Positions 1-15,713 of a stretch of 64,000 nucleotides of DNA are shown here, one piece after another. Position numbers and translations under genes: made by a program. The DNA lies in contig NZ_RFLV01000001.1 in the NCBI RefSeq assembly GCF_004920405.1, positions 744,001 to 808,000 of the forward strand. Direction: 5' to 3'. Within the stretch, counting starts at the first letter, position 1, and each line of letters begins with the position of its first letter. The notes below the pieces were generated by a model. That model did no database searches, was not told where the DNA came from, and saw nothing but the letters and a program-made list of their open reading frames with translations. This DNA is from Pseudomonas leptonychotis (GTDB taxonomy: Bacteria; Pseudomonadota; Gammaproteobacteria; Pseudomonadales; Pseudomonadaceae).

Positions 1-263
<263 letters not shown>

Positions 264-339
264 TCAACAATGGCCGGCGATAATAGCAGAACCGGCCTTT
301 GCTGAACACCAATCACCCCAATGCTCCTGATACATTCCA

Positions 340-1527
340 TCAATCGGCCTGACGACGCAGGAACGCCGGGATGTCCAGGTAATCCAGATCATCCTGCGGA
401 TTCAGCTTCGCTGCAGTAGCCGCGCCGCCGTGGCTTTGACGCTGAACGGTTGGGCGCTCGTAGTCCTTGTAGTTGACGCTGTGTTCGGCGCGCGCCGGGG
501 CAGCGGCGTTGCTGCCAGTGCCGGCAGAAACTTGCACAGTATTGTCGATAACCTTGACCGGCTTCTCGATACGCGCACCCAGACCCGTAGCAACCACGGT
601 CACATGCAGCTCGTCGCGCATGTCCGGATCGATCACGGTGCCGACCTTGACGGTGGCGTGCTCGGATGCGAACTGCTCGATGATGTTACCCACGTCGGAG
701 TACTCACCCAGGGACAGGTCAGGACCGGCAGTGATGTTCACCAGAATGCCGCGTGCACCTTGCAGGTTGACGTCTTCCAGCAACGGGTTACGAATCGCCG
801 CCTCAGTCGCTTCACGGGCGCGGTTCGGACCGCTGGCGCAGCCAGTGCCCATCATCGCCATGCCCATTTCGCTCATCACTGTTTTCACGTCAGCGAAGTC
901 GACGTTGATCATGCCTGGACGCTTGATGATGTCGGAGATACCGCGCACGGCACCGGCCAGTACATCGTCAGCCTTGGCAAAAGCCGACAGCAGGCTGGCG
1001 TCCTTACCAAGGATGGTCAGCAGTTTTTCGTTGGGGATGGTGATCAGCGAGTCGACGCTTTCCGACAGGGCGCGGATACCTTCTTCGGCGATCAGCATGC
1101 GCTTCTTGCCTTCGAACGGGAACGGACGGGTCACCACCGCAACAGTGAGGATGCCCATTTCCTTGGCCACTTGGGCGATGACTGGAGCTGCACCGGTACC
1201 GGTACCGCCGCCCATGCCGGTGGTGATAAAGACCATATCGGTGCCTTGCAGCACTTCAGCGATACGCTCACGGTCTTCCATAGCCGCCTGACGGCCAACT
1301 TCTGGGTTAGCACCCGCACCGAGACCTTTAGTCACTGCAGTGCCTAGCTGCAGAACGGTACGTGCACCAATATTTTTCAGTGCTTGAGCATCCGTGTTGG
1401 CGCAGATGAACTCAACGCCCTCAATGTTGTTTTTCGCCATGTGATTGACAGCATTACCGCCGCCGCCGCCCACGCCGATGACCTTGATAACTGCACTAGC
1501 TGGAGCGCTGTCTACGAGTTCAAACAT
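340..1527 (-). CDS. ftsZ: Cell division protein FtsZ (tubulin-like GTPase)
   Basis: 395 residues, the usual length. FtsZ polymerises with GTP into the cytokinetic ring under the membrane at midcell. The glycine-rich GVGGGGGNAV stretch (about 18-27) and the tubulin signature GGGTGTG (106-112) form the nucleotide site. After a variable Ala/Gln-rich linker the protein ends in the conserved tail DYLDIPAFLRRQAD, which binds FtsA and ZipA. The start at 1527 is preceded by a GGAGAGGG-type ribosome site. It is last but one in the dcw operon, 43 bases after ftsA and upstream of lpxC. No missing residue or frameshift was seen. Confidence 0.99.
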   Translation of the reverse strand: MFELVDSAPASAVIKVIGVGGGGGNAVNHMAKNNIEGVEFICANTDAQALKNIGARTVLQLGTAVTKGLGAGANPEVGRQAAMEDRERIAEVLQGTDMVFITTGMGGGTGTGAAPVIAQVAKEMGILTVAVVTRPFPFEGKKRMLIAEEGIRALSESVDSLITIPNEKLLTILGKDASLLSAFAKADDVLAGAVRGISDIIKRPGMINVDFADVKTVMSEMGMAMMGTGCASGPNRAREATEAAIRNPLLEDVNLQGARGILVNITAGPDLSLGEYSDVGNIIEQFASEHATVKVGTVIDPDMRDELHVTVVATGLGARIEKPVKVIDNTVQVSAGTGSNAAAPARAEHSVNYKDYERPTVQRQSHGGAATAAKLNPQDDLDYLDIPAFLRRQAD

Positions 1528-1570
1528 TTTCCCTCTCCTTTACTTTCTAGTTATAACGCCTACTGCAAAA

Positions 1571-2818
1571 TTAGAAATTGCCCTGGACCCAGCGTTTCAG
1601 CCGTTCCAACACAGGTTGTTTGGGTTCTTCGTTGTAGCTGCCAAGTGCAGACATGGAGATGCCGTCGGCCTGCTTTTGCAGCCCGTACAGCAACAGGCCT
1701 ACACCTGTGGAATAGATAGGGTTACGCACGACGTCGGCCAATCCTTTGACACCCTGGGGCATTCCCAGGCGTACCGGCATATGAAAAATTTCTTCGGCCA
1801 GCTCGACGGCTCCTTCCATCTTCGCTGTACCGCCAGTGAGGACGATTCCGGCCGGAATCAAATCCTCGTAACCACTGCGCCGCAGCTCAGCCTGAATCAG
1901 GGTGAACAGCTCGTCATAACGTGGTTCAACCACTTCGGCCAAGGACTGCCGCGACAAATCGCGTGGCGGACGATCGCCGACGCTCGGCACCTTGATGGTT
2001 TCGCCAGCACCGGCCAGTTTGGCCAACGCGCAAGCATAGCGAATCTTGATCTCTTCGGCATACTGGGTTGGTGTACGCAGGGCCATGGCGATGTCATTGG
2101 TGACTTGGTCGCCGGCAATTGGAATCACCGCGGTGTGACGAATTGCACCTTCGGTGAAGATGCAGATATCGGTGGTGCCGCCACCGATATCAACCAGACA
2201 CACGCCCAGTTCTTTCTCATCGTCGGTCAATACGGCATACGCCGAGGCCAATTGCTCAAGAATGATGTCGTCAACTTCCAGGCCGCAGCGGCGCACACAC
2301 TTCTCGATGTTCTGCGCAGCATTCACGGCGCAGGTCACCACATGCACCTTGGCTTCCAGACGCACGCCGGACATACCCAACGGCTCGCGCACGCCTTCTT
2401 GGTTATCGATCACGTAATCCTGCGGCAGGGTATGCAGCACACGCTGATCGGCTGGAATGGCCACAGCCTGAGCGGCGTCGAGTACGCGCTCAAGGTCAGC
2501 CGGGCTGACTTCGCGATCACGAATGGCGACGATGCCGTGGCTATTGAGGCTGCGGATGTGATTACCGGCCACGCCCACAAACGCGGAATGGATGCGGCAA
2601 CCAGCCATCAGCTGAGCCTCTTCCACGGCGCGCTGGATTGACTGCACGGTCGATTCGATATTCACCACCACGCCCTTCTTCAGGCCACGCGAAGGGTGAG
2701 TGCCGATGCCGACAATTTCTATCTGGCCGTCCGCATTCACTTCGCCGACCAACGCCACTACCTTGGAGGTGCCAATATCGAGGCCGACGATCATCTTGCC
2801 GCTCTGCACGTTTGCCAT
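1571..2818 (-). CDS. ftsA: Cell division protein FtsA (actin-like membrane anchor)
   Basis: About 415 residues from the ATG at 2818 (MANVQSGKMIVGLDIGTSK). The frame is open upstream to an in-frame GTG at 2842 and an ATG at 2830, but the family usually begins with the MANVQSGK-like sequence and an AGGAG lies 12 bases upstream of 2818. FtsA is an actin-fold ATPase that tethers FtsZ filaments to the inner membrane and recruits later divisome proteins. The phosphate-1 motif GLDIGTSK is near the N-terminus, and the C-terminal ERLKRWVQGNF reads as the amphipathic membrane-targeting helix. It sits 20 bases after ftsQ and 43 before ftsZ. Confidence 0.97.
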   Translation of the reverse strand: MANVQSGKMIVGLDIGTSKVVALVGEVNADGQIEIVGIGTHPSRGLKKGVVVNIESTVQSIQRAVEEAQLMAGCRIHSAFVGVAGNHIRSLNSHGIVAIRDREVSPADLERVLDAAQAVAIPADQRVLHTLPQDYVIDNQEGVREPLGMSGVRLEAKVHVVTCAVNAAQNIEKCVRRCGLEVDDIILEQLASAYAVLTDDEKELGVCLVDIGGGTTDICIFTEGAIRHTAVIPIAGDQVTNDIAMALRTPTQYAEEIKIRYACALAKLAGAGETIKVPSVGDRPPRDLSRQSLAEVVEPRYDELFTLIQAELRRSGYEDLIPAGIVLTGGTAKMEGAVELAEEIFHMPVRLGMPQGVKGLADVVRNPIYSTGVGLLLYGLQKQADGISMSALGSYNEEPKQPVLERLKRWVQGNF

Positions 2819-2838
2819 GGTCCTTGTCATCTCCTGAT

Positions 2839-3714
2839 TCACTGCACAGCAGCGGTTGGTGCCGCCGTGGGCGCAACCGGCTCACGCCACGCCACGGCCA
2901 GGCCGTTGGCGTAACGCAGATCGATCCGCGCGATATTCGTTTGTTGCGCTTTCAAGGCCTTGTCATAGATGGCCGTGAAGCGGCGCATTTTTTCCACCAA
3001 ATGGTCACGCCCCAGTAGCAGTTCGATGCCCTGCCCGGTGGAGAGGAACCAGCTACCACGCTCACGCAACTCCAGACGCGCCACGGAAAACCCCAGCGGG
3101 CGCAGCATTTGACTGATCACCTGGTATTGCTGCATCACCTGCTGCTGCGCACGCTTGGGGCCATACAGCTGCGGCAGGTGCGGGTAATTGGCCAGTTCCA
3201 GCGGCGCGAACGCTTCGCCTTGGTTGTTCAGCAATGCCTCATCGCCCCAGCGAGCAATCGGCAATTGTTCTTCCAGCCGCACCACCAATTGATCCGGCCA
3301 TACGCGGCGCACCTGGGCGCTGGCGATCCAAGGCATCGACTCCAGCTCACGGCGCATGCTCAGCAGGTCAACACTGAAGAAGCTGGCATCGGCATAAGGC
3401 GCTATACGCTGCTGCACGGCCTGCTGATTGACGTAACTGAGGTCACCTTCGACGCTGATAGTGGCAATCGGCTGATCGGCATAGGGCAACGCACGCAAGG
3501 ACAACTCATAGGTGCCGTAGCCCAAACCGAGCAATAACAGCGGCCAAGCCAAATGCTTGATCCAGCCACCCAGTCCATTCAGGCGGGCTTTGGGCAAACT
3601 CACTCGCAAGCTGAGCGGCTCCTTGGCCACCAAACGGCTGGCGCCGCGCTGCGCAGGCTTGCCGCGCGCGGGGGCGCGGGAAGAGCCTGGCTGGTGACGC
3701 ACAGTGGCCGTCAT
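2839..3714 (-). CDS. ftsQ: Cell division protein FtsQ
   Basis: 291 residues. The layout is that of FtsQ: a basic cytoplasmic N-terminus, one membrane segment at about residues 52-70 (around [14 protein letters not shown]), then a periplasmic POTRA domain beginning near the [10 protein letters not shown] stretch and the FtsQ beta-domain. In the family it bridges early and late divisome proteins through FtsB and FtsL. It begins 3 bases after the ddlB stop and is followed by ftsA, an arrangement typical of gammaproteobacteria. The C-terminus is Ala/Thr/Pro-rich. Confidence 0.96.
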   Translation of the reverse strand: MTATVRHQPGSSRAPARGKPAQRGASRLVAKEPLSLRVSLPKARLNGLGGWIKHLAWPLLLLGLGYGTYELSLRALPYADQPIATISVEGDLSYVNQQAVQQRIAPYADASFFSVDLLSMRRELESMPWIASAQVRRVWPDQLVVRLEEQLPIARWGDEALLNNQGEAFAPLELANYPHLPQLYGPKRAQQQVMQQYQVISQMLRPLGFSVARLELRERGSWFLSTGQGIELLLGRDHLVEKMRRFTAIYDKALKAQQTNIARIDLRYANGLAVAWREPVAPTAAPTAAVQ

Positions 3715-3717
3715 GAC

Positions 3718-6120
<2,403 letters not shown>

Positions 6121-6128
<8 letters not shown>

Positions 6129-7191
6129 GGGCCACCTCCAGGCAGATATCGACAACGGTGCAGGTTGCATCGGGCTTGGCCAGACGACGAGCCGTCTGCG
6201 CCATATGAGTGAGTTGTTCGGGGTGCATCAAAACCTCGGTCAGCTGCGCGGCCAGCTTGGCGGCGTCAGTGGAACGTTGTGGCAGCAGGACGGCAGCGCC
6301 GGCACTGGCCAGATAATCGGCATTGCGGGTCTGGTGATCATCGATCGCGTGCGGCAGCGGCAGCAGGAACGCAGGCAGACCGGCGGCGGCCAGCTCGCTG
6401 ACGGTCAAGGCGCCTGCGCGGCACACCACCAGATCGGCCCAGGCATAAGCGCGCGCCATGTCCTTGATAAACGGCGCGACCTGCGCTTCGACGCCAACCG
6501 CGCTATAGCGTTCAGTGGTAATTACATCGTGTTGCTTGCCGGCCTGATGGAAGACTTGCGGGCGCAGCTCGGCCGCCACCAGCGCCAGGGCTTCGGGCAG
6601 CAATTTGTTCAGCGGCTCGGCGCCCAGGCTGCCGCCCAGTACCAGCAAACGCGGCTGGCGATTGCGCAGCGAATCACGCGGGGTTTCCAGGAACAGCTCT
6701 TCACGCACCGGGTTGCCGGTGGTGCGGCGCTTGTCGCTGTTGCCGAAGGTATTCGGGAAGGCCTCGCACACGCGGCTGGCAAATGGCACCAGGCTGCGGT
6801 TGGCGGTGCCGGCCACGGCATTCTGCTCGTGGATGATCAGCGGTGCGCCATTCATCCGCGCCGCCAGGCCGCCGGGACCGGTGACATAACCGCCCATGCC
6901 CAGCACGCACACTGGCTGCAGCTCACGCATCACCTTGCGTGCCTGAAACAGCGCTTTGATCAGTTGGAACGGCGCTTTCAGCAGGGACAGTTTGCCCTTG
7001 CCGCGCAATCCGCTGACGTCGATCAGGTGCAGCGGCAGACCCGCTGCCGGTACCAGTTCATTCTCGATACCGCGCGGCGTACCCAGCCAATGCACGCTGT
7101 AGCCACGCGCTTTAAACTCGCGGGCGCAGGCCAGCGCCGGGAATACGTGCCCGCCGGTGCCGCCAGCCATGATCAACACATTACCGCGCAT
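6121..7191 (-). CDS. murG: Lipid II synthase MurG (UDP-GlcNAc transferase)
   Basis: 356 residues from the ATG at 7191 ([20 protein letters not shown]). The frame is open to 7254, but 7191 has a GAGGAGG ribosome site and matches the family start. MurG transfers GlcNAc from UDP-GlcNAc to lipid I at the cytoplasmic face of the inner membrane, making lipid II. The acceptor-site loop GGTGGHVFP, the second glycine loop [11 protein letters not shown] and the [12 protein letters not shown] stretch are all seen. It overlaps ftsW by 11 bases and murC by 8, so membrane precursor steps and SEDS protein are co-translated. Confidence 0.97.
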
Positions 7192-8410
7192 GCTGAACCT
7201 CCTCGGCGGGCTGGCCTTCGAAGAAGTCCGATTCCTTGAAGTCGACATCTTCATTGCCTAACTGGGTGCGGCGCTCCCACTCGATACGCAGCAGCAACGC
7301 CAGGCTGACGCAGCAGATCACCAACGAGCTGCCACCGTAGCTGAGGAATGGCAAGGTCAAGCCCTTGGTCGGCAGCAGGCCGACATTCACGCCGATATTG
7401 ATCAGCACCTGACCGATCCACAGGAACGCCAGGCCGTAAGCGACATAGGCCGAAAAAAACTGCTTGGCCTTCTCCGCCCACAGGCCGATATACAGCGCAC
7501 GCACACTGACGAACACGAACAGGGCGACGGTGATCAGGGCGCCGACCATGCCCAGCTCTTCGGCCAGCACGGCAAACACGAAGTCGGTATGCGCTTCCGG
7601 CAGGTAGAACTGCTTCTGCACGCTGTTACCCAGGCCAACGCCGAACCACTCACCACGACCGAAGGCGATCAAGGCCTGGCTCAGCTGGTAGCCGGCGCCG
7701 TACTGATCCGCCCAGGGGTCAACAAAGTTGGTCAAGCGCTCCAGGCGATAGGCCTGGCTGGTCATCACCAGCACACCCAAACCGAGTACGCAGGCCGCCA
7801 GCGGAATAAAACGCAGCAGGTTAACCCCGCCCAGAAACAACATGGCGATGGCCGCACCAACCAGCACCACGGTCGCGCCGAAGTCCGGCTCGGCCAGCAG
7901 CAAGGCTGCAATTGGACCCAGCACCAGCATTGGTTTGATAAAGCCGGTGAGCTTCTCGCGTACTTCCGTCTGACGGCGCACTAGGTAGGCGGCGATAAAC
8001 ATCACGCTAAACAGCTTGGCCAGTTCGGACGGTTGCAAGTTGAAAATGCCCAGGCCGATCCAGCGCTTGGCACCGTTTACTTCACGACCAATACCCGGCA
8101 ACAACACCAGAATCAACAGCACCACTGCGGCTAAGAGCAACATGCCGCTGTAACGCTGCCACAGCGCCATCGGCACCAGAAGCGTGACCAGCGCTGCACT
8201 AATACCGATGGCCAGATAAATCAAATGACGAATCATGTGGTACAGCGGATTGCCCGTCTGCACTGCCGCCACTTCCGAGGACGCCGAGGTGATCATCACT
8301 AGGCCCAAGCCCAGCAAGGCCAGGCAACCGGCGAGTAACGGGAAATCAATGTCGATACCACGACGCGTATGCAGCGGCGAAGGCACGGCGAGCAGACGGG
8401 CAAGCATCAT
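7181..8410 (-). CDS. ftsW: Lipid II polymerase FtsW (SEDS family)
   Basis: 409 residues, strongly hydrophobic throughout with about ten predicted membrane segments. FtsW is the SEDS glycosyltransferase that polymerises lipid II at the septum together with FtsI. Family features include the KRWIGLGIFNLQPSELAKL segment and the C-terminal PTKGLTLPFLSYGGSS motif. It overlaps murD by 4 bases (ATGA) and murG by 11. The start has two adjacent ATG codons. The N-terminal tail before the first membrane segment is about 25 residues and faces the cytoplasm. Confidence 0.97.
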   Translation of the reverse strand: MMLARLLAVPSPLHTRRGIDIDFPLLAGCLALLGLGLVMITSASSEVAAVQTGNPLYHMIRHLIYLAIGISAALVTLLVPMALWQRYSGMLLLAAVVLLILVLLPGIGREVNGAKRWIGLGIFNLQPSELAKLFSVMFIAAYLVRRQTEVREKLTGFIKPMLVLGPIAALLLAEPDFGATVVLVGAAIAMLFLGGVNLLRFIPLAACVLGLGVLVMTSQAYRLERLTNFVDPWADQYGAGYQLSQALIAFGRGEWFGVGLGNSVQKQFYLPEAHTDFVFAVLAEELGMVGALITVALFVFVSVRALYIGLWAEKAKQFFSAYVAYGLAFLWIGQVLINIGVNVGLLPTKGLTLPFLSYGGSSLVICCVSLALLLRIEWERRTQLGNEDVDFKESDFFEGQPAEEVQHAR

Positions 8411-9753
8411 TGCAAACCCTCCACAGCCTGAGCGAACAGACGGCCGCGCTCTTCAAAGTTCTTGAACATATCCAGGCTGGCGCAGGCCGGCGACAGCAGC
8501 ACTGCATCGCCCGCCTCGGCCAGCTCGGCAGCACGCTGGACTGCCTCCTCCAGGGTCTTGACCCGGATCAACGGCGCGGCGTCGACCAGTGCGTCAGCCA
8601 GCAGTTCAGCATCACGACCCAGCAACACCACGGCGCGACAGAATTTTGCGACCGGCGCGCGCAGTGCAGAGAAGTCCGCGCCCTTGCCATCGCCACCAGC
8701 GATCAGCACCAGCTTGCCGCTGATATCCGCACCCAGGCCTTCGATGGCGGCCAGCGCGGCACCGACGTTGGTGGCTTTTGAGTCGTCGTAGTAACTCACG
8801 GCGCTGCGCTCGCCCACCCACTGGCAGCGGTGCGGCAGACCAGCGAACTGCTTGAGGGTTGCCAACATGGGTTCGAACGGCAGCCCCACAGCATGGCCCA
8901 GCGCCAGCGCGGCCAAGGCATTGGATTGGTTGTGCGCACCGCGAATCTTCAACTCGCGCACTGGCAGCAGCGCCGCGAACTGATAGCCCAGGCACTTCTC
9001 GCCGTTTTCCTCAATCAAACCAAAGCGCTTGAAGTCCGGCTTGCCCAGGCCGAAGTACCAGCACGGCAGTTGATCGGCCACCAGCGGACGCGACAGCGCG
9101 TCGTCGCGGTTCACCACCACCTGCCGCGCGCCACGGAAGATGCGGTGCTTAGCCAGGTGATAAGCCGGCAGATCGGCGTAGCGATCCATATGGTCTTCAC
9201 TGATATTCAGGCAGGTCGCCACTTCAGCGTTGAGCTGGTCGGTGGTTTCCAGCTGGAAGCTCGACAGTTCCATGACATACAACTCGACTTCGTCACTAAG
9301 CAAGTCCAGCGCCGGGGTACCGAGGTTGCCACCGACGGCGACCTTCTTGCCGGCTGCTGCGGCCATCTCACCGACCAGGGTGGTCACGGTGCTCTTGGCG
9401 TTGGAGCCAGTGATCGCCACGATCGGCGCCTTGGCATAGCGGGCGAACAGGTCGATATCACCGGACAGCTTCACGCCGCGCGCAGCCGCCGCTTGCAACG
9501 CCGGGGTGGCGATGGCCAGGCCGGGGCTGATCAGCAGTTCGCTGGCGCGGCAGAGGAAGTCCACGTCCAGCTCGCCGCAACGCACTTCCACCTGCGGGAA
9601 CTGCTCACGCAAGGTGGCGAGCTCCGGCGGGTTGGCACGCGTATCGACCACGGCAAACGACAAGCCCTGGCGTGCGAGAAAACGCACCAGGGACATGCCG
9701 CTCTTGCCGAGGCCGACAACGATGCGGAAGTGGTCAGAAGCGATCAGGGTCAT
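8407..9753 (-). CDS. murD: UDP-N-acetylmuramoylalanine--D-glutamate ligase
   Basis: 448 residues, the usual size. MurD adds D-glutamate to UDP-MurNAc-L-Ala with ATP. The N-terminal domain carries VVGLGKSGMSLVRFLA, the central ligase P-loop reads TGSNAKSTVTT, and the C-terminal domain contains YYDDSKATNVGAA, which supplies catalytic Lys/Asp residues in the family. It begins 7 bases after mraY and overlaps ftsW by 4 bases. No anomaly was noted. Cytoplasmic. Confidence 0.97.
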   Translation of the reverse strand: MTLIASDHFRIVVGLGKSGMSLVRFLARQGLSFAVVDTRANPPELATLREQFPQVEVRCGELDVDFLCRASELLISPGLAIATPALQAAAARGVKLSGDIDLFARYAKAPIVAITGSNAKSTVTTLVGEMAAAAGKKVAVGGNLGTPALDLLSDEVELYVMELSSFQLETTDQLNAEVATCLNISEDHMDRYADLPAYHLAKHRIFRGARQVVVNRDDALSRPLVADQLPCWYFGLGKPDFKRFGLIEENGEKCLGYQFAALLPVRELKIRGAHNQSNALAALALGHAVGLPFEPMLATLKQFAGLPHRCQWVGERSAVSYYDDSKATNVGAALAAIEGLGADISGKLVLIAGGDGKGADFSALRAPVAKFCRAVVLLGRDAELLADALVDAAPLIRVKTLEEAVQRAAELAEAGDAVLLSPACASLDMFKNFEERGRLFAQAVEGLQ

Positions 9754-9760
9754 GGGTTCC

Positions 9761-10843
9761 TCAACGCAGTTTCAGGGTGGCAAGGCCGATCAGCACCAAA
9801 ATCACGGTGATGATCCAGAAGCGCACGATCACGCGCGGCTCGGGCCAGCCTTTCAATTCAAAGTGGTGGTGGATCGGCGCCATGCGGAACACGCGCTTAC
9901 CGGTCAACTTGAAGGACGCGACTTGAATGATCACCGACAGGGTTTCCACCACGAAGATGCCGCCCATGATGAACAGCACCACTTCCTGGCGAACGATGAC
10001 CGCGATGGTGCCCAGGGCCGCGCCGAGGGCCAGTGCGCCGACGTCACCCATAAATACTTGTGCCGGGTAGGTGTTGAACCAGAGGAACCCCAGGCCTGCG
10101 CCAACCAGGGCGGCGCAGAACACGATCAGCTCGCCCGCGCCCGGTACATAGGGAATAAACAGGTATTCGGCAAACTTCACGTTGCCCGACAGATAGCAGA
10201 AGATCCCCAGCGCGCCGCCGACCATCACGGTAGGCAGAATCGCCAGGCCATCCAGGCCGTCGGTGAGGTTGACTGCGTTGCTAGAACCGACGATCACGAA
10301 GTAGGTCAACACCACGAAGCCCAGGCCCAGCTCCAGGCTGAAGTCCTTGAGCATCGGCAGAATCAGGGTGGTCTCCACCGGGCTCTGCGCAGTCATAAAG
10401 AGGAAGAGCGCGGCACCCAGGCCGAACACCGACTGCCAAAAATACTTCCAGCGGCTCGGCAGCCCCTTAGAATTCTTCTCGATCACCTTGCGGTAGTCAT
10501 CGACCCAACCAATGGCACCGAACAACAAGGTCACGGTGAGCACAGTCCACACGTAGCGATTGGACAGGTCAGCCCAAAGCAGCGTGCTGATGGCAATGGC
10601 CGAGAGAATCAACGCGCCACCCATGGTCGGCGTGCCCTTCTTCGACAGATGTGACTGCGGGCCATCATTGCGCACCGACTGGCCAATCTGACGAATCTGT
10701 AGGGTGCGGATCATCCACGGGCCCAGCCACAGCGACAGCGCCAGGGCGGTCAAAACACCCAAGATGCCGCGCAGTGTCAGGTACTGAAACACTGCGAAAC
10801 CCTTGTGGAACTGTTGCAGGTACTCCGCCAGCAGCAGCAGCAT
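9761..10843 (-). CDS. mraY: Phospho-N-acetylmuramoyl-pentapeptide-transferase (lipid I synthase)
   Basis: 360 residues from the ATG at 10843 ([12 protein letters not shown]), whose A overlaps the last base of the murF stop codon. An ORF open to 10870 is probably not used. MraY is a ten-span inner-membrane enzyme that transfers phospho-MurNAc-pentapeptide to undecaprenyl phosphate. Signature pieces are [11 protein letters not shown], the aspartate motif [16 protein letters not shown], and the histidine loop [11 protein letters not shown] near the C-terminus. It sits between the two soluble ligase genes murF and murD. Length and motifs are normal. Confidence 0.98.
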   Translation of the reverse strand: MLLLLAEYLQQFHKGFAVFQYLTLRGILGVLTALALSLWLGPWMIRTLQIRQIGQSVRNDGPQSHLSKKGTPTMGGALILSAIAISTLLWADLSNRYVWTVLTVTLLFGAIGWVDDYRKVIEKNSKGLPSRWKYFWQSVFGLGAALFLFMTAQSPVETTLILPMLKDFSLELGLGFVVLTYFVIVGSSNAVNLTDGLDGLAILPTVMVGGALGIFCYLSGNVKFAEYLFIPYVPGAGELIVFCAALVGAGLGFLWFNTYPAQVFMGDVGALALGAALGTIAVIVRQEVVLFIMGGIFVVETLSVIIQVASFKLTGKRVFRMAPIHHHFELKGWPEPRVIVRFWIITVILVLIGLATLKLR

Positions 10844-12213
10844 TAGTGCATCTCCCCGGATGTGCCACACAGTGCGGCCACGACGTTTTCCATCGCGGCG
10901 CTGCGTGAACCTTTAATTAGAAGGGTGGTGTCGCCCTGCTCGGCGCGAAGCGCGTCAATCAGGTTGGCTTGGTCGGCGAAGTGCCGGCCATTTGCGCCGA
11001 ATTCTTCAATCGCATGGGCCATTAGCCGGCCGACGGCATAAACCGCATCGACTTTACCGAGCGCGTAGCTGCCGACCTGGCGATGGCCCTGCTCGGCCCA
11101 CTCGCCCAGCTCACCGATATCACCCAGCACCAGCACCCGTCGTCCCTGGAAACCGGTGAGAATATCGATGGCGGCGCAGACAGAAGCTGGATTGGCGTTG
11201 TAGCTGTCGTCGATCACCCGCAGACCGCTCGGCGCAATCTGCGCAACGGCGCGGCCTTTAACTGGTTGCAGGCTTTCCAGCCCAGACTTGATCGCCGCAG
11301 GTTTAATCCCCAGCGCCAGGGCAGCAGCTGCGGCGGCCAGGGCATTGGCGACATTGTGCTCACCCAGCAGGTTGAGCTGAATGCGCGCCTGACCGCTGGC
11401 ACATTGCAAAGTAAAGGCCGAGCAGCCACGGGCATCGCGCGCCAGCTCACTGGCGTAAACGTCAGCCGCCGGATTGCGCAGGGCGAACGAGCAAATGGCG
11501 CGCCCCTGAGCACGTTGCTGCCAGATAGCAAAGGCGCTGTCGTCTAGGTTGAGGACGGCGACGCCGCCAGCACTCAGCCCTTCGAGAATTTCACCCTTGG
11601 CTTCGACAATTTTTTCCGGCCCGCCGAACTCGCCAACATGGGCGTTACCGGCATTGTTGATGATGGCCACCTGCGGCTGAGTCAGGCCGACGGTGTAGGC
11701 AATCTCGCCGACATGGTTGGCGCCGAGTTCGATCACGCCAGCGACATGCTCAGGCGCCAGCGCTAATAAGGTCAGTGGCGCGCCGAGGTCGTTATTCAGG
11801 TTGCCACGCGTCGCCAGCACTGGGCCTTGCAGGCCTTCACGCAGGATGCTGGCAAGCATTTCCTTCACCGTGGTCTTGCCGCTGGAGCCGGTAATGGCCA
11901 CCACGGGCGCATTGAACGCTTGACGGTTGAGCGCACCCAACTGGCCAAGGGCCAGGCGGGTATCGGCCACCAACAACTGTGGCAGCGGAACATTCAGCAC
12001 TTCACGCTGGACCAGCGCAGCCACGGCACCTTTGTCGGCGACTTCAACCAGGTAGTCATGGCCATCGAAACGTGGACCGGTCAGGGCGACAAACAGCTGA
12101 CCCGCAACAATCGCCCGACTGTCGCTGCTGACGGCATTAAACGCCACATCCGCACCGATCACCCGCGCACCCAGCGCGGCTGCCACGTCGCTTAAATGCA
12201 GCGCCTTAAGCAT
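10843..12213 (-). CDS. murF: UDP-N-acetylmuramoyl-tripeptide--D-alanyl-D-alanine ligase
   Basis: 456 residues. MurF adds the D-Ala-D-Ala made by DdlB to UDP-MurNAc-tripeptide, finishing the soluble precursor. The N-terminal domain has [14 protein letters not shown], the ATP site is [13 protein letters not shown], and the C-terminal domain contains [13 protein letters not shown] with residues that position the substrate in Mur ligases. It overlaps murE by 8 bases and abuts mraY at a TAATG junction. Cytoplasmic and complete. Confidence 0.97.
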   Translation of the reverse strand: MLKALHLSDVAAALGARVIGADVAFNAVSSDSRAIVAGQLFVALTGPRFDGHDYLVEVADKGAVAALVQREVLNVPLPQLLVADTRLALGQLGALNRQAFNAPVVAITGSSGKTTVKEMLASILREGLQGPVLATRGNLNNDLGAPLTLLALAPEHVAGVIELGANHVGEIAYTVGLTQPQVAIINNAGNAHVGEFGGPEKIVEAKGEILEGLSAGGVAVLNLDDSAFAIWQQRAQGRAICSFALRNPAADVYASELARDARGCSAFTLQCASGQARIQLNLLGEHNVANALAAAAAALALGIKPAAIKSGLESLQPVKGRAVAQIAPSGLRVIDDSYNANPASVCAAIDILTGFQGRRVLVLGDIGELGEWAEQGHRQVGSYALGKVDAVYAVGRLMAHAIEEFGANGRHFADQANLIDALRAEQGDTTLLIKGSRSAAMENVVAALCGTSGEMH

Positions 12214-13683
12214 GCGCCACCTCCCATGCAGCCAGGGCTTTGCCGGCTTCTACCAAGTCAGAAAACGGCTGACGCACGCCGTTGATTTCCTGATAGTCCT
12301 CATGGCCCTTACCGGCCAGCACCAACACATCATCGGCATTGGCAGCGGCAATCAGCTGGGCAATAGCCTGGCCACGGCCATGCACGAACTGCACGGTCGC
12401 GGGGGCAGCAAAGCCGGCACGGATGTCGCTGAAAATCTGCTCAGGGGTTTCCGTACGCGGATTGTCATCGGTCACCAGTACGCCATCGGCCAGACGCTCA
12501 ACCACGGACGCCATCAACGGACGCTTACCGCTGTCCCGGTCACCGCCACAGCCGAACAAGCACAGCAGGCGACCTTTGACGTGCGGACGCAAAGCCTCAA
12601 GGACTTTTTCCAACGCATCGGGAGTATGTGCGTAGTCGACCACCACCAGCGGCTGCACGGCTCGCCCAGGAGCGGCACCACCCAAGCGCTGCATACGACC
12701 AATTGGGCCTTGCAGCTGTGGCAGCACTTTAAGAATTTCGTCCAGCGGGTAATCCAGACCAAGCAGCGCGCCGACCACAGCCAACAGGTTGCTCAGATTA
12801 AAGCGCCCGAGCAGCGCGCTGCGCAGGTTGCCCTCACCACGCGGCGTGACCAGTGTGCCGCGTACGCCCTGCTCATCAAACTGCGCATCGCGGCAATACA
12901 GATAGGCGCGATCATCTTCGAGGCTGTAGCTGATCAGGCGCGATTCGTGCTCAGCACTCGCCAGCTCACGACCAAAGGCATCATCCAGATTGAGCACGCG
13001 GCAACGCAGGCCTGACCAAGCGAACAGTGCCGCTTTCGCCTCAGCGTAGGCCTGCATCGAGCCGTGGTAATCCAGATGATCGCGCGACAGGTTCGTCAGC
13101 ACCGCCACGTCAAACGCAAGCGCTGAAACGCGCCCCTGGTGCAGACCATGGGACGACACTTCCATGGCGACTGCGCGAGCACCGGCATTCTTCATGTCGG
13201 CCAGGGTGGCCTGTACGCCAATCGGATCGGGCGTGGTGTGACGACCTTGCTCCAGCGCGCCGTAGAAACCATTACCTAAGGTGCCGACGATGCCGCAGCG
13301 CTCGCCCAGCAGATCAAGGGCTTGAGCTAACAGCTGACTGACACTGGTTTTGCCGTTGGTGCCGGTAATCCCGACCAGATGCATGCCGCGGCTAGGTTCG
13401 CCATAGAAGCGCCCGGCAATCGCCGAAAGCTGGCTCGCCAACCCTTTGATCGCCACCAGTTCGCTACTACTGGCGGTCATCTCGGCCGCGCCTTCGGCTT
13501 CAAACGCGACGGCCGCCGCGCCCCGCGCAACGGCATCCGCGATATGTACACGGCCATCTTGCTGAGTACCGGGTACGGCGAGAAACAGGTCGCCCGGACG
13601 CACCTTGCGACTGTCCAGGGTCAATTCACGAATCAACGTTGAGCTGGCGGCTTCAGGCAACAATTGACTGAGGGGCATAGGCA

Positions 13684-13684
<1 letters not shown>
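12206..13684 (-). CDS. murE: UDP-N-acetylmuramoyl-tripeptide synthetase (meso-DAP-adding)
   Basis: 492 residues. The P-loop TGTNGKTSVSQL and the VSSHGL segment are typical of MurE. The DNPR motif (in VTDDNPRTETP) is the one linked to meso-diaminopimelate specificity, as expected for a Gram-negative wall, so the third stem residue is inferred to be DAP. The C-terminal AGKGHEDYQ is also conserved. It overlaps ftsI by one base (TGATG) and murF by 8. The start MPMPLSQLLPEA matches relatives. Confidence 0.97.

Positions 13685-15709
<2,025 letters not shown>

Positions 15710-15713
<4 letters not shown>

Noticed and set aside
430..2641. Long plus-strand frames opposite ftsZ and ftsA
   Set aside because: They are shadows of two certain genes. 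No ribosome site, signal or family motif supports them.
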